Positions 34,128 to 42,715 of a stretch of DNA of 64,000 nucleotides are shown here, piece by piece. The stretch spans positions 682,001-746,000 of the forward strand of contig NZ_CAKKNB010000002.1 of NCBI RefSeq assembly GCF_918741295.1, read 5' to 3'. The translations under genes were made by a program, and so were the position numbers. This DNA comes from Aquabacterium sp. CECT 9606. GTDB taxonomy: Bacteria; Pseudomonadota; Gammaproteobacteria; Burkholderiales; Burkholderiaceae_C. The notes beneath the pieces were generated by a model. It searched no databases, was not told the DNA's origin, and saw only the letters and a list, made by a program, of their open reading frames with translations. Numbering within the stretch: the stretch's first letter is position 1; the number at the start of each line of letters is the position of its first letter.

Positions 34128-34145
34128 TCGGCTCGCTGAAAGGGC

Positions 34146-34180
34146 TTGTCACAAAGCTGTCAGCAATGGCCCGATAGGAT
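34146..34180 (+). promoter_or_regulatory. PHO box and -10 element of the type II secretion operon
   Basis: 34146-34163 reads TTGTCAC-AAAG-CTGTCAG, a close match to the PHO box (two CTGTCAT-like repeats around an A-rich tetramer). TAGGAT (34175-34180) follows after 11 bp. Orientation is toward gspG at 34230. This points to PhoB control of the secretion genes. Confidence 0.65.
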
Positions 34181-34229
34181 CATGGCTCTCCCCGTCGCGA
34201 GGTCTGGCGGGGCATGAAGGATCCCCCCG

Positions 34230-34688
34230 ATGAACAAGTGCCAAACGCCCCGAAGCAGGGTGTTGATCGAGCTCGTCCCCACGCATCGCCACTCGGGCTT
34301 CACCTTGCTCGAGTTGCTGGTGGTGCTGGTCATCATTGGCTTGCTGGCCGGCTACGTCGGCCCCAAGTTTTTTGCCCAGATCGGCAAGTCTGAAGTGAAG
34401 ACGGCGGCTGCGCAGCTGGATGCGCTGGGCAAGGCCCTGGACCAATACCGCCTGGACACCGGCCATTACCCTGCGACCGAACAGGGCCTGGGCGCCTTGT
34501 GGGTCAAACCCGGTGACGAAACACGTTGGTGGGGGCCCTACCTGCGCAAGGCCCCGCCCAAGGATCCCTGGGGGCGTGAGTACCAATACCGAGCACCCGG
34601 CGAGCATGGCGACTACGACGTGTTCTCGCTGGGCAAGGACGGCCGCGAAGGCGGTGAGGGCGAAGACCAGGACATCACCAATTGGTGA
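34230..34688 (+). CDS. gspG: Type II secretion-like major pseudopilin GspG
   Basis: 152 residues. The class III prepilin signal is HSG-FTLLELLVVLVIIGLLAGYVGPKFF with cleavage after the Gly and the conserved Glu at +5; the leader is long (about 22 residues). The body has the GspG hallmarks ALDQYRLDTGHYPATEQGLGAL and DPWGREYQY, and ends GEDQDITNW, the calcium-site region of GspG. AAGGA precedes the ATG by 8 bases, and an in-frame GTG at 34260 would give a shorter leader. First gene of the operon, downstream of a PHO box. After cleavage by a prepilin peptidase (not in the window) it would build the pseudopilus. Confidence 0.94.
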   Translation: MNKCQTPRSRVLIELVPTHRHSGFTLLELLVVLVIIGLLAGYVGPKFFAQIGKSEVKTAAAQLDALGKALDQYRLDTGHYPATEQGLGALWVKPGDETRWWGPYLRKAPPKDPWGREYQYRAPGEHGDYDVFSLGKDGREGGEGEDQDITNW

Positions 34689-34703
34689 TGCAGGGCCCCC
34701 ACG

Positions 34704-35786
34704 ATGAGCCGCCTTTCACTCAATGCCTTGTTCGCCCCGCGCACGCCTGCCCTGCGGGCCAAGGACTTCCCGCGTCGTCTGTTCTGCCAGGAGCTGGCCG
34801 TGCTGCTGGATGCGGGCATCCCTTTGTTGGAATCCTTGATCACGCTGCGCGAGAAAGAGGCCGCCAAGCCGGTGGTCCAGGTGCTCAGTTCTCTCATCGA
34901 AGCCTTGTCCGAGGGCAAGACCTTGTCGCAGGCCATGCGCCTGACCCCGGTGGCGTTCAGTTCGTTGCTGATCGCCTCCATTGAAGCCAGCCAACGCACC
35001 GGCCAGACACCCGAGGCTTTGCGCCAGCACGCGGTCTACCTGGCCTGGTTGAGTGGCTTGCGCGACAAGCTGGTGGGCGCGGCCATCTACCCGGCCATTC
35101 TGATCAGTGCCAGCTTTCTGGTGATCACATTCCTGACCGTGTTCGTGGTGCCGCGCTTTGCCGACATCTACGAAGGCATGGGCGGCGAGCTGCCGTGGTT
35201 GTCGGGCGTGTTGCTCAGCACCGGAAAGGCCGTGGGTGAGCACCCCTGGTTGGTGCTGATGGGCTTGGGTGCCTTGGTGGCTACCGCGGCGGCTGCGTGG
35301 CGCGCGCCCGCAGTGCGTGCAGCGGTGGCTGATTACTTGTGGCAGGTGCCCTATGTGGGCGAGCGCCTGCGCCTGGTCGAGCTGGCCGCGCTGTACCGCA
35401 CCCTGGGCTTGCTGCTGCAAGCCGGTGTGGCGGTGGTCGCGGCCCTGGAGGTCTCTGCCGAACTGGTCAGCCCCTCATTGCGCCCAGCGTTGGCCTTGGC
35501 CACGCAGCGGGTGCGCGAGGGCGCGCGTTTGTCCGACTGCCTGCACCAGCACCAACTGACCACGCCGGTGTCATTGCGCATGATGCGCGTGGGCGAGCAC
35601 ACCGGCGAGTTGGGGCCCATGCTGGACCGGGCCGCCACCTTCTACGACGAAGAGCTGGCCCGTTTCACCGACTGGGTTGGGCGCGTGGTCAGCCCGGTGC
35701 TGATGCTGATCATGGGTGTGTTGATTGGCGGCATCGTGGTGCTGATGTACCTGCCCATCTTCCAGGTGGCGGAGCAGATTCAATGA
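34704..35786 (+). CDS. gspF: Type II secretion inner-membrane platform protein GspF
   Basis: 360 residues, shorter than classical GspF (about 400). Two copies of the T2SSF helical domain are visible, the first with FCQELAVLLDAGIPLLESL and FSSLLIASIEASQRTGQTPEAL, the second with LAALYRTLGLLLQAGVAVVAAL and MMRVGEHTGELGPMLDRAA. Membrane segments are near ILISASFLVITFLTVFVVP, WLVLMGLGALVATAAA and LMLIMGVLIGGIVVLMYLPIF. It is the platform that couples the GspE ATPase to pseudopilus assembly. The stop overlaps the gspE ATG (ATGA), and gspG lies 15 bp upstream. Confidence 0.94.
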   Translation: MSRLSLNALFAPRTPALRAKDFPRRLFCQELAVLLDAGIPLLESLITLREKEAAKPVVQVLSSLIEALSEGKTLSQAMRLTPVAFSSLLIASIEASQRTGQTPEALRQHAVYLAWLSGLRDKLVGAAIYPAILISASFLVITFLTVFVVPRFADIYEGMGGELPWLSGVLLSTGKAVGEHPWLVLMGLGALVATAAAAWRAPAVRAAVADYLWQVPYVGERLRLVELAALYRTLGLLLQAGVAVVAALEVSAELVSPSLRPALALATQRVREGARLSDCLHQHQLTTPVSLRMMRVGEHTGELGPMLDRAATFYDEELARFTDWVGRVVSPVLMLIMGVLIGGIVVLMYLPIFQVAEQIQ

Positions 35787-37348
35787 GTGCGGTCTTGCAG
35801 TCGGTGCCCCATCAAGCGCCTGAGCCCGTGCCTGCGCAGGATCACCAGCCGGATTGGTCCCGCTGGTCCTTGGCGCAGGCCATGCGCTTGCGCGTGGTGG
35901 TGGCCCGCGATGCGAACCAGGTCCTGTGGGCCTTGAGTCCCACGCCCGATGATGTGATGCTGCGCGATACCGTTGGCCGCCAAGTGGCCCAATCATTGCG
36001 ATGGCGGCAGGTCAGCAACGAGGTCTTGTCGGGCTTGCTGGCCCTGGGTGAAGCGGGCTTCGAAGCCCGTGGCACCTTTGCCCATGTGGGCCACGATGAG
36101 CCGGGGGCGGAAGACGCCGGCCATGCGCTGTCGGTGGACACCATCAGCCGCCAGAGCAGCCCGGTGGTGCGCTTGCTAGACGCCACCTTGTTCGACGCGC
36201 TCAAGGCCCAGGCCAGCGACCTGCACCTCGAATCAACCGCCACTGGCATGGTGATCCGCCACCGCCTGGACGGCGTGATGGTGAAGGTGGGCGACGTGGG
36301 CTCGCGCGAGGTGGCCGAGCAACTGGTGTCGCGCTTGAAGGTGATGGCAGAGCTGGACATTGGCGAACGCCGTTTGCCCCAGGATGGTCGCTTCAAGCTG
36401 CGCGTGCAGCAAAGCACCGACAGCGGCTTGCGCGACGTCGACTTCCGCGTGTCCATCATGCCCTCCAGCTTTGGCGAAGACGCGGTGCTGCGCATTCTGG
36501 ACCGATCGCGCCTGTCGACCGAGGCCGAGGCCTTGAGCCTGGAAGGCCTGGGCTTCGACGCCGACGACAGCGCGGTGGTGCGCCGCCTGGCGGGCAAGCC
36601 TTACGGCATGCTGCTGGTCACCGGCCCCACCGGCAGCGGCAAGACCACCACCCTGTACGCCGTGGTGCAAGAGATCAACGATGGCCGCGACAAGATCATC
36701 ACCATCGAAGACCCGGTGGAATACCAACTGGGCGGTGTGGTGCAGATCCCCGTCAATGAGAAAAAAGGCTTGACCTTCGCGCGTGGCCTGCGCTCCATCT
36801 TGCGCCACGATCCGGACCGCGTCATGGTGGGCGAGATCCGCGATGCCGAGACCGCGCAGATCGCCTCGCAAGCCGCGCTGACGGGCCACCTGGTGCTGTC
36901 CACCATCCACGCCAACAATGTGTTCGATGTGGTGGGCCGCTTCATGCACATGGGGCTGGATTTGTACAACGTGGTGTCGGCCCTGAACGGCGTGGTGGCC
37001 CAGCGCCTGATGCGCAAGCTGTGCACCCATTGCGCGCGGCCGTGGCAACCGCAGGCCACTGACCTGAAGGCCGCCATGCTGCCGCTGGATACGCATGGGC
37101 ACTTTCGCCAAGCCGTGGGCTGCCCGCAATGCCGGGGCACCGGCTACCGCGGCCGCAAAGCCATCTCCGAGATCCTGCTGATGGACGACACCCTGCGAGA
37201 CCTGATCGTGAGCCGGGCCTCGCTCATCAAGATCAAGGCGCATGCCCGCTCCAGCGGCACACGCCTCTTGCGCGAATCGGCCCTGGCCTGTGTGCTGCGC
37301 GGCGAGTCCACGCTGGACGAACTCAACCGCGTGACCTTGGCGGAATGA
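35783..37348 (+). CDS. gspE: Type II secretion ATPase GspE
   Basis: 521 residues from the ATG that overlaps the gspF stop. The N-terminal 150 residues are poorly conserved. The catalytic core has LKAQASDLHLES, Walker A LLVTGPTGSGKTTTLYA (about 281-289), IITIEDPVEYQL, the Asp box ILRHDPDRVMVGEIRDAET and the His box TGHLVLSTIHAN. A tetracysteine zinc module is present (CTHC and CPQC). By family knowledge it is the hexameric cytoplasmic ATPase that drives pseudopilus extension. The ATG of the next gene overlaps its stop. Confidence 0.95.
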   Translation: MSAVLQSVPHQAPEPVPAQDHQPDWSRWSLAQAMRLRVVVARDANQVLWALSPTPDDVMLRDTVGRQVAQSLRWRQVSNEVLSGLLALGEAGFEARGTFAHVGHDEPGAEDAGHALSVDTISRQSSPVVRLLDATLFDALKAQASDLHLESTATGMVIRHRLDGVMVKVGDVGSREVAEQLVSRLKVMAELDIGERRLPQDGRFKLRVQQSTDSGLRDVDFRVSIMPSSFGEDAVLRILDRSRLSTEAEALSLEGLGFDADDSAVVRRLAGKPYGMLLVTGPTGSGKTTTLYAVVQEINDGRDKIITIEDPVEYQLGGVVQIPVNEKKGLTFARGLRSILRHDPDRVMVGEIRDAETAQIASQAALTGHLVLSTIHANNVFDVVGRFMHMGLDLYNVVSALNGVVAQRLMRKLCTHCARPWQPQATDLKAAMLPLDTHGHFRQAVGCPQCRGTGYRGRKAISEILLMDDTLRDLIVSRASLIKIKAHARSSGTRLLRESALACVLRGESTLDELNRVTLAE

Positions 37349-38568
37349 TGCGCTTGACGACGAGCTGGCGTCCCCACCAGGTTTTTCTACGCCCCATGAG
37401 CGCGCAAGAAGGGCATGAGGCCGCGCTGAAAGCCTGGGCGCAATGGTGCGAGCACAACACGGGCAGCCATTGTGAGCTGGCTTTGTCAGGCCACTGGTTG
37501 ATCACCTGTGCCGGTGAGCCGGAGCAGGCCTTGGCGCAATGGGATCACTACCTGGGTTTGAGTGCGGCGGCGCTGGACCAGGCCTGGGTGCTGCGATCAG
37601 TGCCGGCCAAGGCTTTGCACCTCAGTTGCGCCGCGCCCCGCGCGCTGGTGGATGGCCTGCAGAAGACGGCCCGTGAGCACTCGGTGAAACTGCGGTGGGT
37701 GGGACCTTGGTGGGCACGCGATGCGCAGCGGTGGCTGGCAGCACTGGCCAAGGCGTCAGACTCGTCCGTGGATGACCAAACCCTGCAGGCCATGGAGCCG
37801 GGCTTGTGCATCTACCTCACGGCGGGGCATGACGAGCAAGGCCAGCTTTGCCTGCGCCAGGTTTGGTCCGAAGTTTCAGAGGCCAGCGGCCCCACGGATG
37901 CCAAGGTATCCACGATCGAGATTTCGGCTGAGACGTTGCTGGCCAATTGGCCCAACCCGGGTTCAAAAACCTGGCAACCCGGTTGGGCGGATGCCTTGGA
38001 TTTCGTCGGGCCGCGTGTCCGCACTGCGCTGTGGTCCTGGGTGCTGTTGATCATCGGCGTGGCGGCCAGCATGGCCGTGGCCGAGCGCGCGCAGCAGGGG
38101 GTGGTGGCCCAGGCCGAGGCCCAGGCCACGCTGCACCGGCTTGAACGTGCCAGGCACCAGCTGACCATGGCGCGCGCCGCACCGCGCTCTGCCTCGGCGC
38201 CCAGCCAGCCCACAAGCCAGAAGCTGGACGAAGCATCCACGCGCCAAGCCGTCCAGGTGGCGCAATGGCTGGCCTACCCGTGGTCAGAGGTCATCGCCAA
38301 AGTGGAGCAATCGGCGCAGCAGGAGCAAGCGGTGTTGACCGGCTTCAGTCTGGACATCGGCAGCCTTGGCGCCAAGCTTGATGCGCCTCCGCCCGTCCGC
38401 TTGCAGGCCGCGCTGCGCGACGATGCCTCGGCATTGCGGTGGGTGGCCGCGCATGGTGAAGGCGCGCAGATGCTGGGACGCAGCGCCTTGAGCGCGCCCT
38501 TCGAGACCATGACGGGCCACTATGCCCTGCGTGCAGAGGCCGTCTGGCCCGCCGGGGCGGCGCCATGA
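37345..38568 (+). CDS. Type II secretion-associated membrane protein (GspL-like position)
   Basis: 407 residues with one membrane segment near residues 228-248 (LWSWVLLIIGVAASMAVA), a long cytoplasmic N-terminal half and a periplasmic C-terminal half rich in Ala/Gln that resembles PilN/GspL-type periplasmic domains. The N-terminal half lacks the clear actin-like motifs of classical GspL or PilM. It overlaps gspE by four bases and the PilO/GspM-like gene by four bases, so its place in the operon (E-L-M) is the main evidence. It probably bridges the ATPase to the periplasmic parts. Confidence 0.65.
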   Translation: MMRLTTSWRPHQVFLRPMSAQEGHEAALKAWAQWCEHNTGSHCELALSGHWLITCAGEPEQALAQWDHYLGLSAAALDQAWVLRSVPAKALHLSCAAPRALVDGLQKTAREHSVKLRWVGPWWARDAQRWLAALAKASDSSVDDQTLQAMEPGLCIYLTAGHDEQGQLCLRQVWSEVSEASGPTDAKVSTIEISAETLLANWPNPGSKTWQPGWADALDFVGPRVRTALWSWVLLIIGVAASMAVAERAQQGVVAQAEAQATLHRLERARHQLTMARAAPRSASAPSQPTSQKLDEASTRQAVQVAQWLAYPWSEVIAKVEQSAQQEQAVLTGFSLDIGSLGAKLDAPPPVRLQAALRDDASALRWVAAHGEGAQMLGRSALSAPFETMTGHYALRAEAVWPAGAAP

Positions 38569-39125
38569 CCGCAAGCACTTTGTTGAAACGCCTGGGCCTG
38601 CCCGGACTGCTCGGCACCTTATTGCTGGCTGGTGCGGCCTGGTGCCAGTGGGACTGGTTGCCCCGCCAGCGCGAGCAGGCCGAGGCGCAAGCCTCGAAAG
38701 CGCGCCAGCTTCGGCACGAGCTGCTGAAGGCCGGCCAGGCGGCTGAGGGCGCAGCCAGCGCACTGACGCCTGCCCAGGCCTGGCAGACCTTGTGGCAAAG
38801 CCTGCCCGATGCGGCGCAGCGCACACCCTTGCAAGCCAGCGTGATGGCCTCGGCCCGCGAGCGTGGCTTGGTCCTGACGACGGCGCAGTTCAATGGCGCC
38901 GCACAAGGCACCACGGGCTTGTGGCGCCAGCGCTTGATCCTGCCTGTTGAGGGCCGCTACGCCGATGTGCGGTCGTGGCTGGGTCAGTTGCTGGGCGAAC
39001 CCGCCTTGAGCCTGGATGCCCTGGACATCCAGCGCACCGATGTGATGAGCGACACCGTCAAAGCCAAGGTGAGTGTGTCGCTGTGGTGGCATCAGGCCCC
39101 TTTGCCTGCAAAGGCGGTGCGCTGA
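38565..39125 (+). CDS. PilO/GspM-like inner-membrane protein
   Basis: 186 residues: one N-terminal membrane segment (GLLGTLLLAGAAWCQW), a coiled-coil stretch (RQREQAEAQASKARQLRHELLKAG) and a ferredoxin-like periplasmic domain (LILPVEGRYADVRSWLGQLLGEPALSLDALDIQR), the layout of PilO and GspM. Such proteins dimerise with the GspL-like protein to form the inner-membrane platform. Four-base overlap with the upstream gene, and its stop codon overlaps the next ATG by one base. Confidence 0.75.
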   Translation: MTASTLLKRLGLPGLLGTLLLAGAAWCQWDWLPRQREQAEAQASKARQLRHELLKAGQAAEGAASALTPAQAWQTLWQSLPDAAQRTPLQASVMASARERGLVLTTAQFNGAAQGTTGLWRQRLILPVEGRYADVRSWLGQLLGEPALSLDALDIQRTDVMSDTVKAKVSVSLWWHQAPLPAKAVR

Positions 39126-39649
39126 TGCGTCCACCCATGTTGATCGGCTTGATCCTGGCCCTGGCATTGACCGCCTGGGTGGCCTTGCAAGGCGACGATG
39201 GCACTGTGGAGCCCGCGCGCCAGGGCGCCGGCCCTGATCGCCGAGGCGGTGCACCTGCCGCCAAGCGCTCCATGAAAGTGGATGATGACCAGGCGCAGAG
39301 GCTGGTGAGGAGCGTGGCGCAATGGCAGTCTCGCCAACCTCTGCCGCCCTTGACGACGGACACCGCCGGGCCGTGGGCCTCGCAACGGCCGCCGCCACCG
39401 CCGCCTGTCGACACCGTGTCGGCCGCCCCGCCTCCTCCCATGGCGCCACCATTCCCCCACGCGTGGGTTGGCCGTTTCAATGATTCGGCCAACCGGGCCA
39501 TCGTCGCCGGCATGGATGCAACCTGGGTGGTGGCCGTGGGCGACGTCATCGATGGCCAGTGGCGCGTCGACCAGATCCAAGAACGACAGATGAGCCTGAC
39601 ATATCTGCCCCTGCAGCAGCACCAGACCGTTGCCATGAAAGCACCATGA
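39125..39649 (+). CDS. GspC/PilP-like protein ('secretion system X' type)
   Basis: 174 residues: an N-terminal membrane segment (MLIGLILALALTAWVALQG), a Pro-rich linker with a run of prolines, and a small C-terminal domain (AWVGRFNDSANRAIVAG, WVVAVGDVIDGQWRVDQIQ) like the homology region of GspC/PilP that docks onto the secretin. In related genomes this position is labelled 'secretion system X translation initiation factor', a name I treat as historical. Start at 39125, sharing one base with the upstream stop; four-base overlap with the secretin gene. Confidence 0.7.
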   Translation: MRPPMLIGLILALALTAWVALQGDDGTVEPARQGAGPDRRGGAPAAKRSMKVDDDQAQRLVRSVAQWQSRQPLPPLTTDTAGPWASQRPPPPPPVDTVSAAPPPPMAPPFPHAWVGRFNDSANRAIVAGMDATWVVAVGDVIDGQWRVDQIQERQMSLTYLPLQQHQTVAMKAP

Positions 39650-41829
39650 AGTACTTCCTACCAACGCTGGCTTGCGTGGCAGCCTTGCTGCTGAGCGCCT
39701 GCGCCAACCCGGCTTTGCGCGATGCCCAGGCCTTGAGCCAGGCCGGGCAACACGAGGCAGCCCTGGCGCAGTTGCAGTCCGCCCTCAAGCTGAAGCAGGA
39801 CGATCGCGAGTTGCGCATTGCCGTGCTCAAGCAGATCGACACCACCGTGGCCTACCTGATCTACCAGGCCGATGGGGCCCGCGCTGCAGGGCGCCTGGAC
39901 GAGGTCGAGGCCGTGCTCAAGCGGCTGGAGGCTGCCGCGCCGGAACACCCGCGCACCGTGTGGCTGCGCAGCGAGGTGGACCGGCTCAAGCGGCACCAAC
40001 GGCTCTTGAGCGAAGCCCAGCAATCCTTTGATGCGGGCGCTTACGAGCGCGCCGAGGTCGCCTTGCGAGCCATCCTGAGTGAAGACCTGGGCAACACATC
40101 CGCCCGCAGCATGCTCACACGCGTGGAAGAACTGCGGGCCAACCAGACGCGCCAGGTCAGCACGGTGCAACTGGCCACGGCGGGCAAGCCGATCACGCTG
40201 GAATTCCGCGAGGCCAGCCTGCGCACCGTTTTTGAATCATTGGCCAGGGCCGCCAACGTCAACTTCGTGTTCGACAAGGATGTGCGCGGTGATGCCAAGG
40301 TCACCCTCTTCTTGCGCAACACCACGGTGGACGAGGCCATGCGCGTGATCCTGAGCACGCAGCAACTGGGCTCCAAACTGCTCAATGACAACACCATGCT
40401 GGTGTTCCCCAACACCTCGCAAAAGCAGCGCGATCTGCTGGACACGGTCACGCGCAGTTTCTACCTGGTCAACGCTGACCCCAAGCAGGTCCAGACCCTG
40501 ATCCGCTCGGTGGCCAAGTCCCGCGATGTCTATGTGGACGATCGGCTCAACCTGGTGATCGTGCGCGACACGCCCGAGGTCATCCGACTGGTCGAGCGGC
40601 TGGTGCAAAGCGTGGACCTGGCCGACCCCGAGGTCATGCTCGAGGTCGAGGTGATGGAGGTCTCCAGCAAGAAGCTCACCGAGATCGGCATCACCCCGGT
40701 CGACAAGGCCAGCTATGGCGCGCTGCCCAGCACCATCAACACGCTGACCTCGCTCAAAGGCTTGCAGTGGAGCACGACCAACCCACTGGCCATCGCGACC
40801 TTGCGGGGCACCAGCGGCAGCACCAACATGCTGGCCAACCCCAAGATCCGTGCCCGAAACCGCGAGAAGGCCAAGATCATGCTGGGCGAGAAGCTGCCGG
40901 TGTTCACCTCCAACCTGGTGGCGGGCACGGGTGGCGGCGCATCCACCACCATCACTTACCTGGACGTGGGCCTGAAGCTGGACATCGAACCCCAGGTGCA
41001 ACTGGACAATGACGTCACGATCAAGATCGCGCTGGAGGTGAGCACCGTCACCGGCCGGGTCGAGGGCCCCGCTGGCTCGGGCTCGTCGGCTTACCAGGTG
41101 GGCACGCGCCAGGCCACCACCACCTTGCGACTAAAGGATGGCGAGACCCAGATCCTGGCCGGCCTGATCAACGACGATGAAACCCGCAACTCCGCCGGCA
41201 TCCCAGGGCTGCACGACTTGCCCATCGCAGGGCGCCTGTTCGGCACCACCAAGGACGAGCACAACAAGACCGAGATCGTGCTGCTGGTCACGCCGCACAT
41301 CGTGCGCAACCTGCCGCAGCCCGACACCGCCGGGTCGGCCATGCCGTCGGGCACCGAGGCCCAGCCGGGGGCGGCGCGCTTGCTGATCAAGGAGGGCACG
41401 GCAGGCACGGGTGCTGGCCAGGGCTCGTCGGCCGGCTCGCGCCCTGTGGTGCCGAACCGCTTTCGGCCTGGAGCGTCGGCCGCCAAGGCCCAACCCCAGC
41501 CCGAGATCACGGGGCCTGAAGAGGTCATGCCTGGTGCGAGCTTCCAGGTCACGGTGCGCAACCCCACGGACCAGGCTTTGCAGACGACCGTGCTGTTTGA
41601 CGCGCAGTGGCTCGTCGGGCCCGGCGGCGCCGAGGGCGGTGTCCCGATCGAGGTCCCGCCGCAGGGCAGCCAGGTGCTCACCTTGTCGGCCAAACCTTCC
41701 CGCACCCCGGGCGAGGCATCGCTGAGCCTGGCCAGCGGCGGTGGGGCCTTGTCGCTGCGCATCCGCCCTGCTGGTGCCGAGGCCATGCCTGAAGCCGAGG
41801 CCCCGGCTGCCCCCACCCCGGACCGCTGA
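39646..41829 (+). CDS. gspD: Type II secretion secretin GspD (lipoprotein form)
   Basis: 727 residues. Lipoprotein signal LLLSACANP with lipidated Cys near 19, then TPR-like helices (about 25-160), an STN/N0-like domain (KPITLEFREASLRTVFESLARAANVNFVFDKDV), an N1-type domain and the secretin core (KIMLGEKLPVFTSN, ITYLDVGLKLDIEPQV, RLKDGETQILAGL, GIPGLHDLPIAGRLFG, VLLVTPHIVR). The last ~130 residues form an additional Ig/cohesin-like module (EEVMPGASFQVTVRNPTDQAL), unusual for GspD. It forms the outer-membrane channel. No pilotin gene is adjacent, fitting self-lipidation. Confidence 0.92.
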   Translation: MKYFLPTLACVAALLLSACANPALRDAQALSQAGQHEAALAQLQSALKLKQDDRELRIAVLKQIDTTVAYLIYQADGARAAGRLDEVEAVLKRLEAAAPEHPRTVWLRSEVDRLKRHQRLLSEAQQSFDAGAYERAEVALRAILSEDLGNTSARSMLTRVEELRANQTRQVSTVQLATAGKPITLEFREASLRTVFESLARAANVNFVFDKDVRGDAKVTLFLRNTTVDEAMRVILSTQQLGSKLLNDNTMLVFPNTSQKQRDLLDTVTRSFYLVNADPKQVQTLIRSVAKSRDVYVDDRLNLVIVRDTPEVIRLVERLVQSVDLADPEVMLEVEVMEVSSKKLTEIGITPVDKASYGALPSTINTLTSLKGLQWSTTNPLAIATLRGTSGSTNMLANPKIRARNREKAKIMLGEKLPVFTSNLVAGTGGGASTTITYLDVGLKLDIEPQVQLDNDVTIKIALEVSTVTGRVEGPAGSGSSAYQVGTRQATTTLRLKDGETQILAGLINDDETRNSAGIPGLHDLPIAGRLFGTTKDEHNKTEIVLLVTPHIVRNLPQPDTAGSAMPSGTEAQPGAARLLIKEGTAGTGAGQGSSAGSRPVVPNRFRPGASAAKAQPQPEITGPEEVMPGASFQVTVRNPTDQALQTTVLFDAQWLVGPGGAEGGVPIEVPPQGSQVLTLSAKPSRTPGEASLSLASGGGALSLRIRPAGAEAMPEAEAPAAPTPDR

Positions 41830-41830
41830 C

Positions 41831-42319
41831 ATGGGCACGCGGCAATCCCATCGGCAACGTGGCTTCACCCTGATCGAGATGGTCGTGGTGGTGATGATGG
41901 TGGGCATCCTGGCCAGCGCAGCCATGCCCCTGGCGGCCTTGCACAAACGCCGCACCCAGGAGGCCGAACTCCACCTGGCCCTGCGCACCGTGCGCACCGC
42001 CATTGACGATTACAAGCGCGCTTGGGACCAAGGGCGCATCGAGAAGAAAGCCGATGAAACCGGCTACCCGCCCAACCTGGAGGTGCTGGTGCAGGGCGTT
42101 CCAGATGCCACCGCCCCCAATGGTGAGCGCATTTACTTTTTGCGCCGCCTGCCCCGCGATCCATTCTCCGACGACCCCAGCCTGCCGGCAGCCGCCACAT
42201 GGGGACTGCGCAGCTACGCCAGTCCGCCCGATGCGCCAGCACCCGGCAAGGACGTGTTCGATGTCTATCCCTTGCGCGACGGGACGGCCATGGATGGCAC
42301 GTCCTACCGCGATTGGTGA
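41831..42319 (+). CDS. Type II secretion-like pseudopilin (GspG/H type)
   Basis: 162 residues. Prepilin signal QRG-FTLIEMVVVVMMVGILASAAMPLAALH with Glu at +5. The body is longer than GspG and contains GYPPNLEVLVQGV and FLRRLPRDPFSDDP, with the C-terminal GTAMDGTSYRDW repeating the 'DGT-Y-DW' ending of the next pseudopilin. Its ATG is one base after the gspD stop, so it is tightly coupled. It probably forms part of the pseudopilus together with the following two genes. Confidence 0.85.
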   Translation: MGTRQSHRQRGFTLIEMVVVVMMVGILASAAMPLAALHKRRTQEAELHLALRTVRTAIDDYKRAWDQGRIEKKADETGYPPNLEVLVQGVPDATAPNGERIYFLRRLPRDPFSDDPSLPAAATWGLRSYASPPDAPAPGKDVFDVYPLRDGTAMDGTSYRDW

Positions 42320-42329
42320 GCGAGATGCC

Positions 42330-42710
42330 ATGAAGCCAGCACGCGGATTCACCTTGATCGAACTGATCGTGGTGCTGGCCATCATCGCACTGTTGGCCAG
42401 CATCACGGCCCCACGCTACTTCAGGTCGGTGGAGAACGCCCGCGAGGCCAGCTTGAGAACTTCCCTCAACGTGATGCGCGATGCCATCGACAAATACCTG
42501 GGTGACCGCGGCACCTACCCCGCCTCATTGGACGACCTGGTGCAACGCGGCTACATCCGCCAGATTCCGCAAGACCCCGTCACGGGGCGGCCCGACAGCT
42601 GGCAAATGCTGCCACCACCGGTCGACAGCACCTTGCAAGGCGGCATGGCCGATGTGCGCAGCGGCGCCACGGGCAAAGGCCAGGATGGCACGCCTTACAG
42701 CGATTGGTGA
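42330..42710 (+). CDS. Type II secretion-like pseudopilin (GspG type)
   Basis: 126 residues. Prepilin signal ARG-FTLIELIVVLAIIALLASITAPRYF with Glu at +5, then the GspG-like pattern AIDKYLGDRGTYPASLDDLVQRGYIRQIPQDPVTGRP and an ending GQDGTPYSDW. It lies 10 bp after the previous pseudopilin and 5 bp before the next. With gspG at the operon front this gives two GspG-type subunits, so one is probably the major and the other a minor pseudopilin, or they serve different conditions. Confidence 0.88.
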   Translation: MKPARGFTLIELIVVLAIIALLASITAPRYFRSVENAREASLRTSLNVMRDAIDKYLGDRGTYPASLDDLVQRGYIRQIPQDPVTGRPDSWQMLPPPVDSTLQGGMADVRSGATGKGQDGTPYSDW

Positions 42711-42715
42711 GCACC

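Noticed and set aside
34099-34178. AAGGAGG followed by short frames (GTG 34110, ATG 34118) in the phoX/gspG gap
   Set aside because: The frames end after 3 and about 16 codons and lie over the PHO boxes. No evidence of a leader peptide beyond the ribosome-site resemblance.
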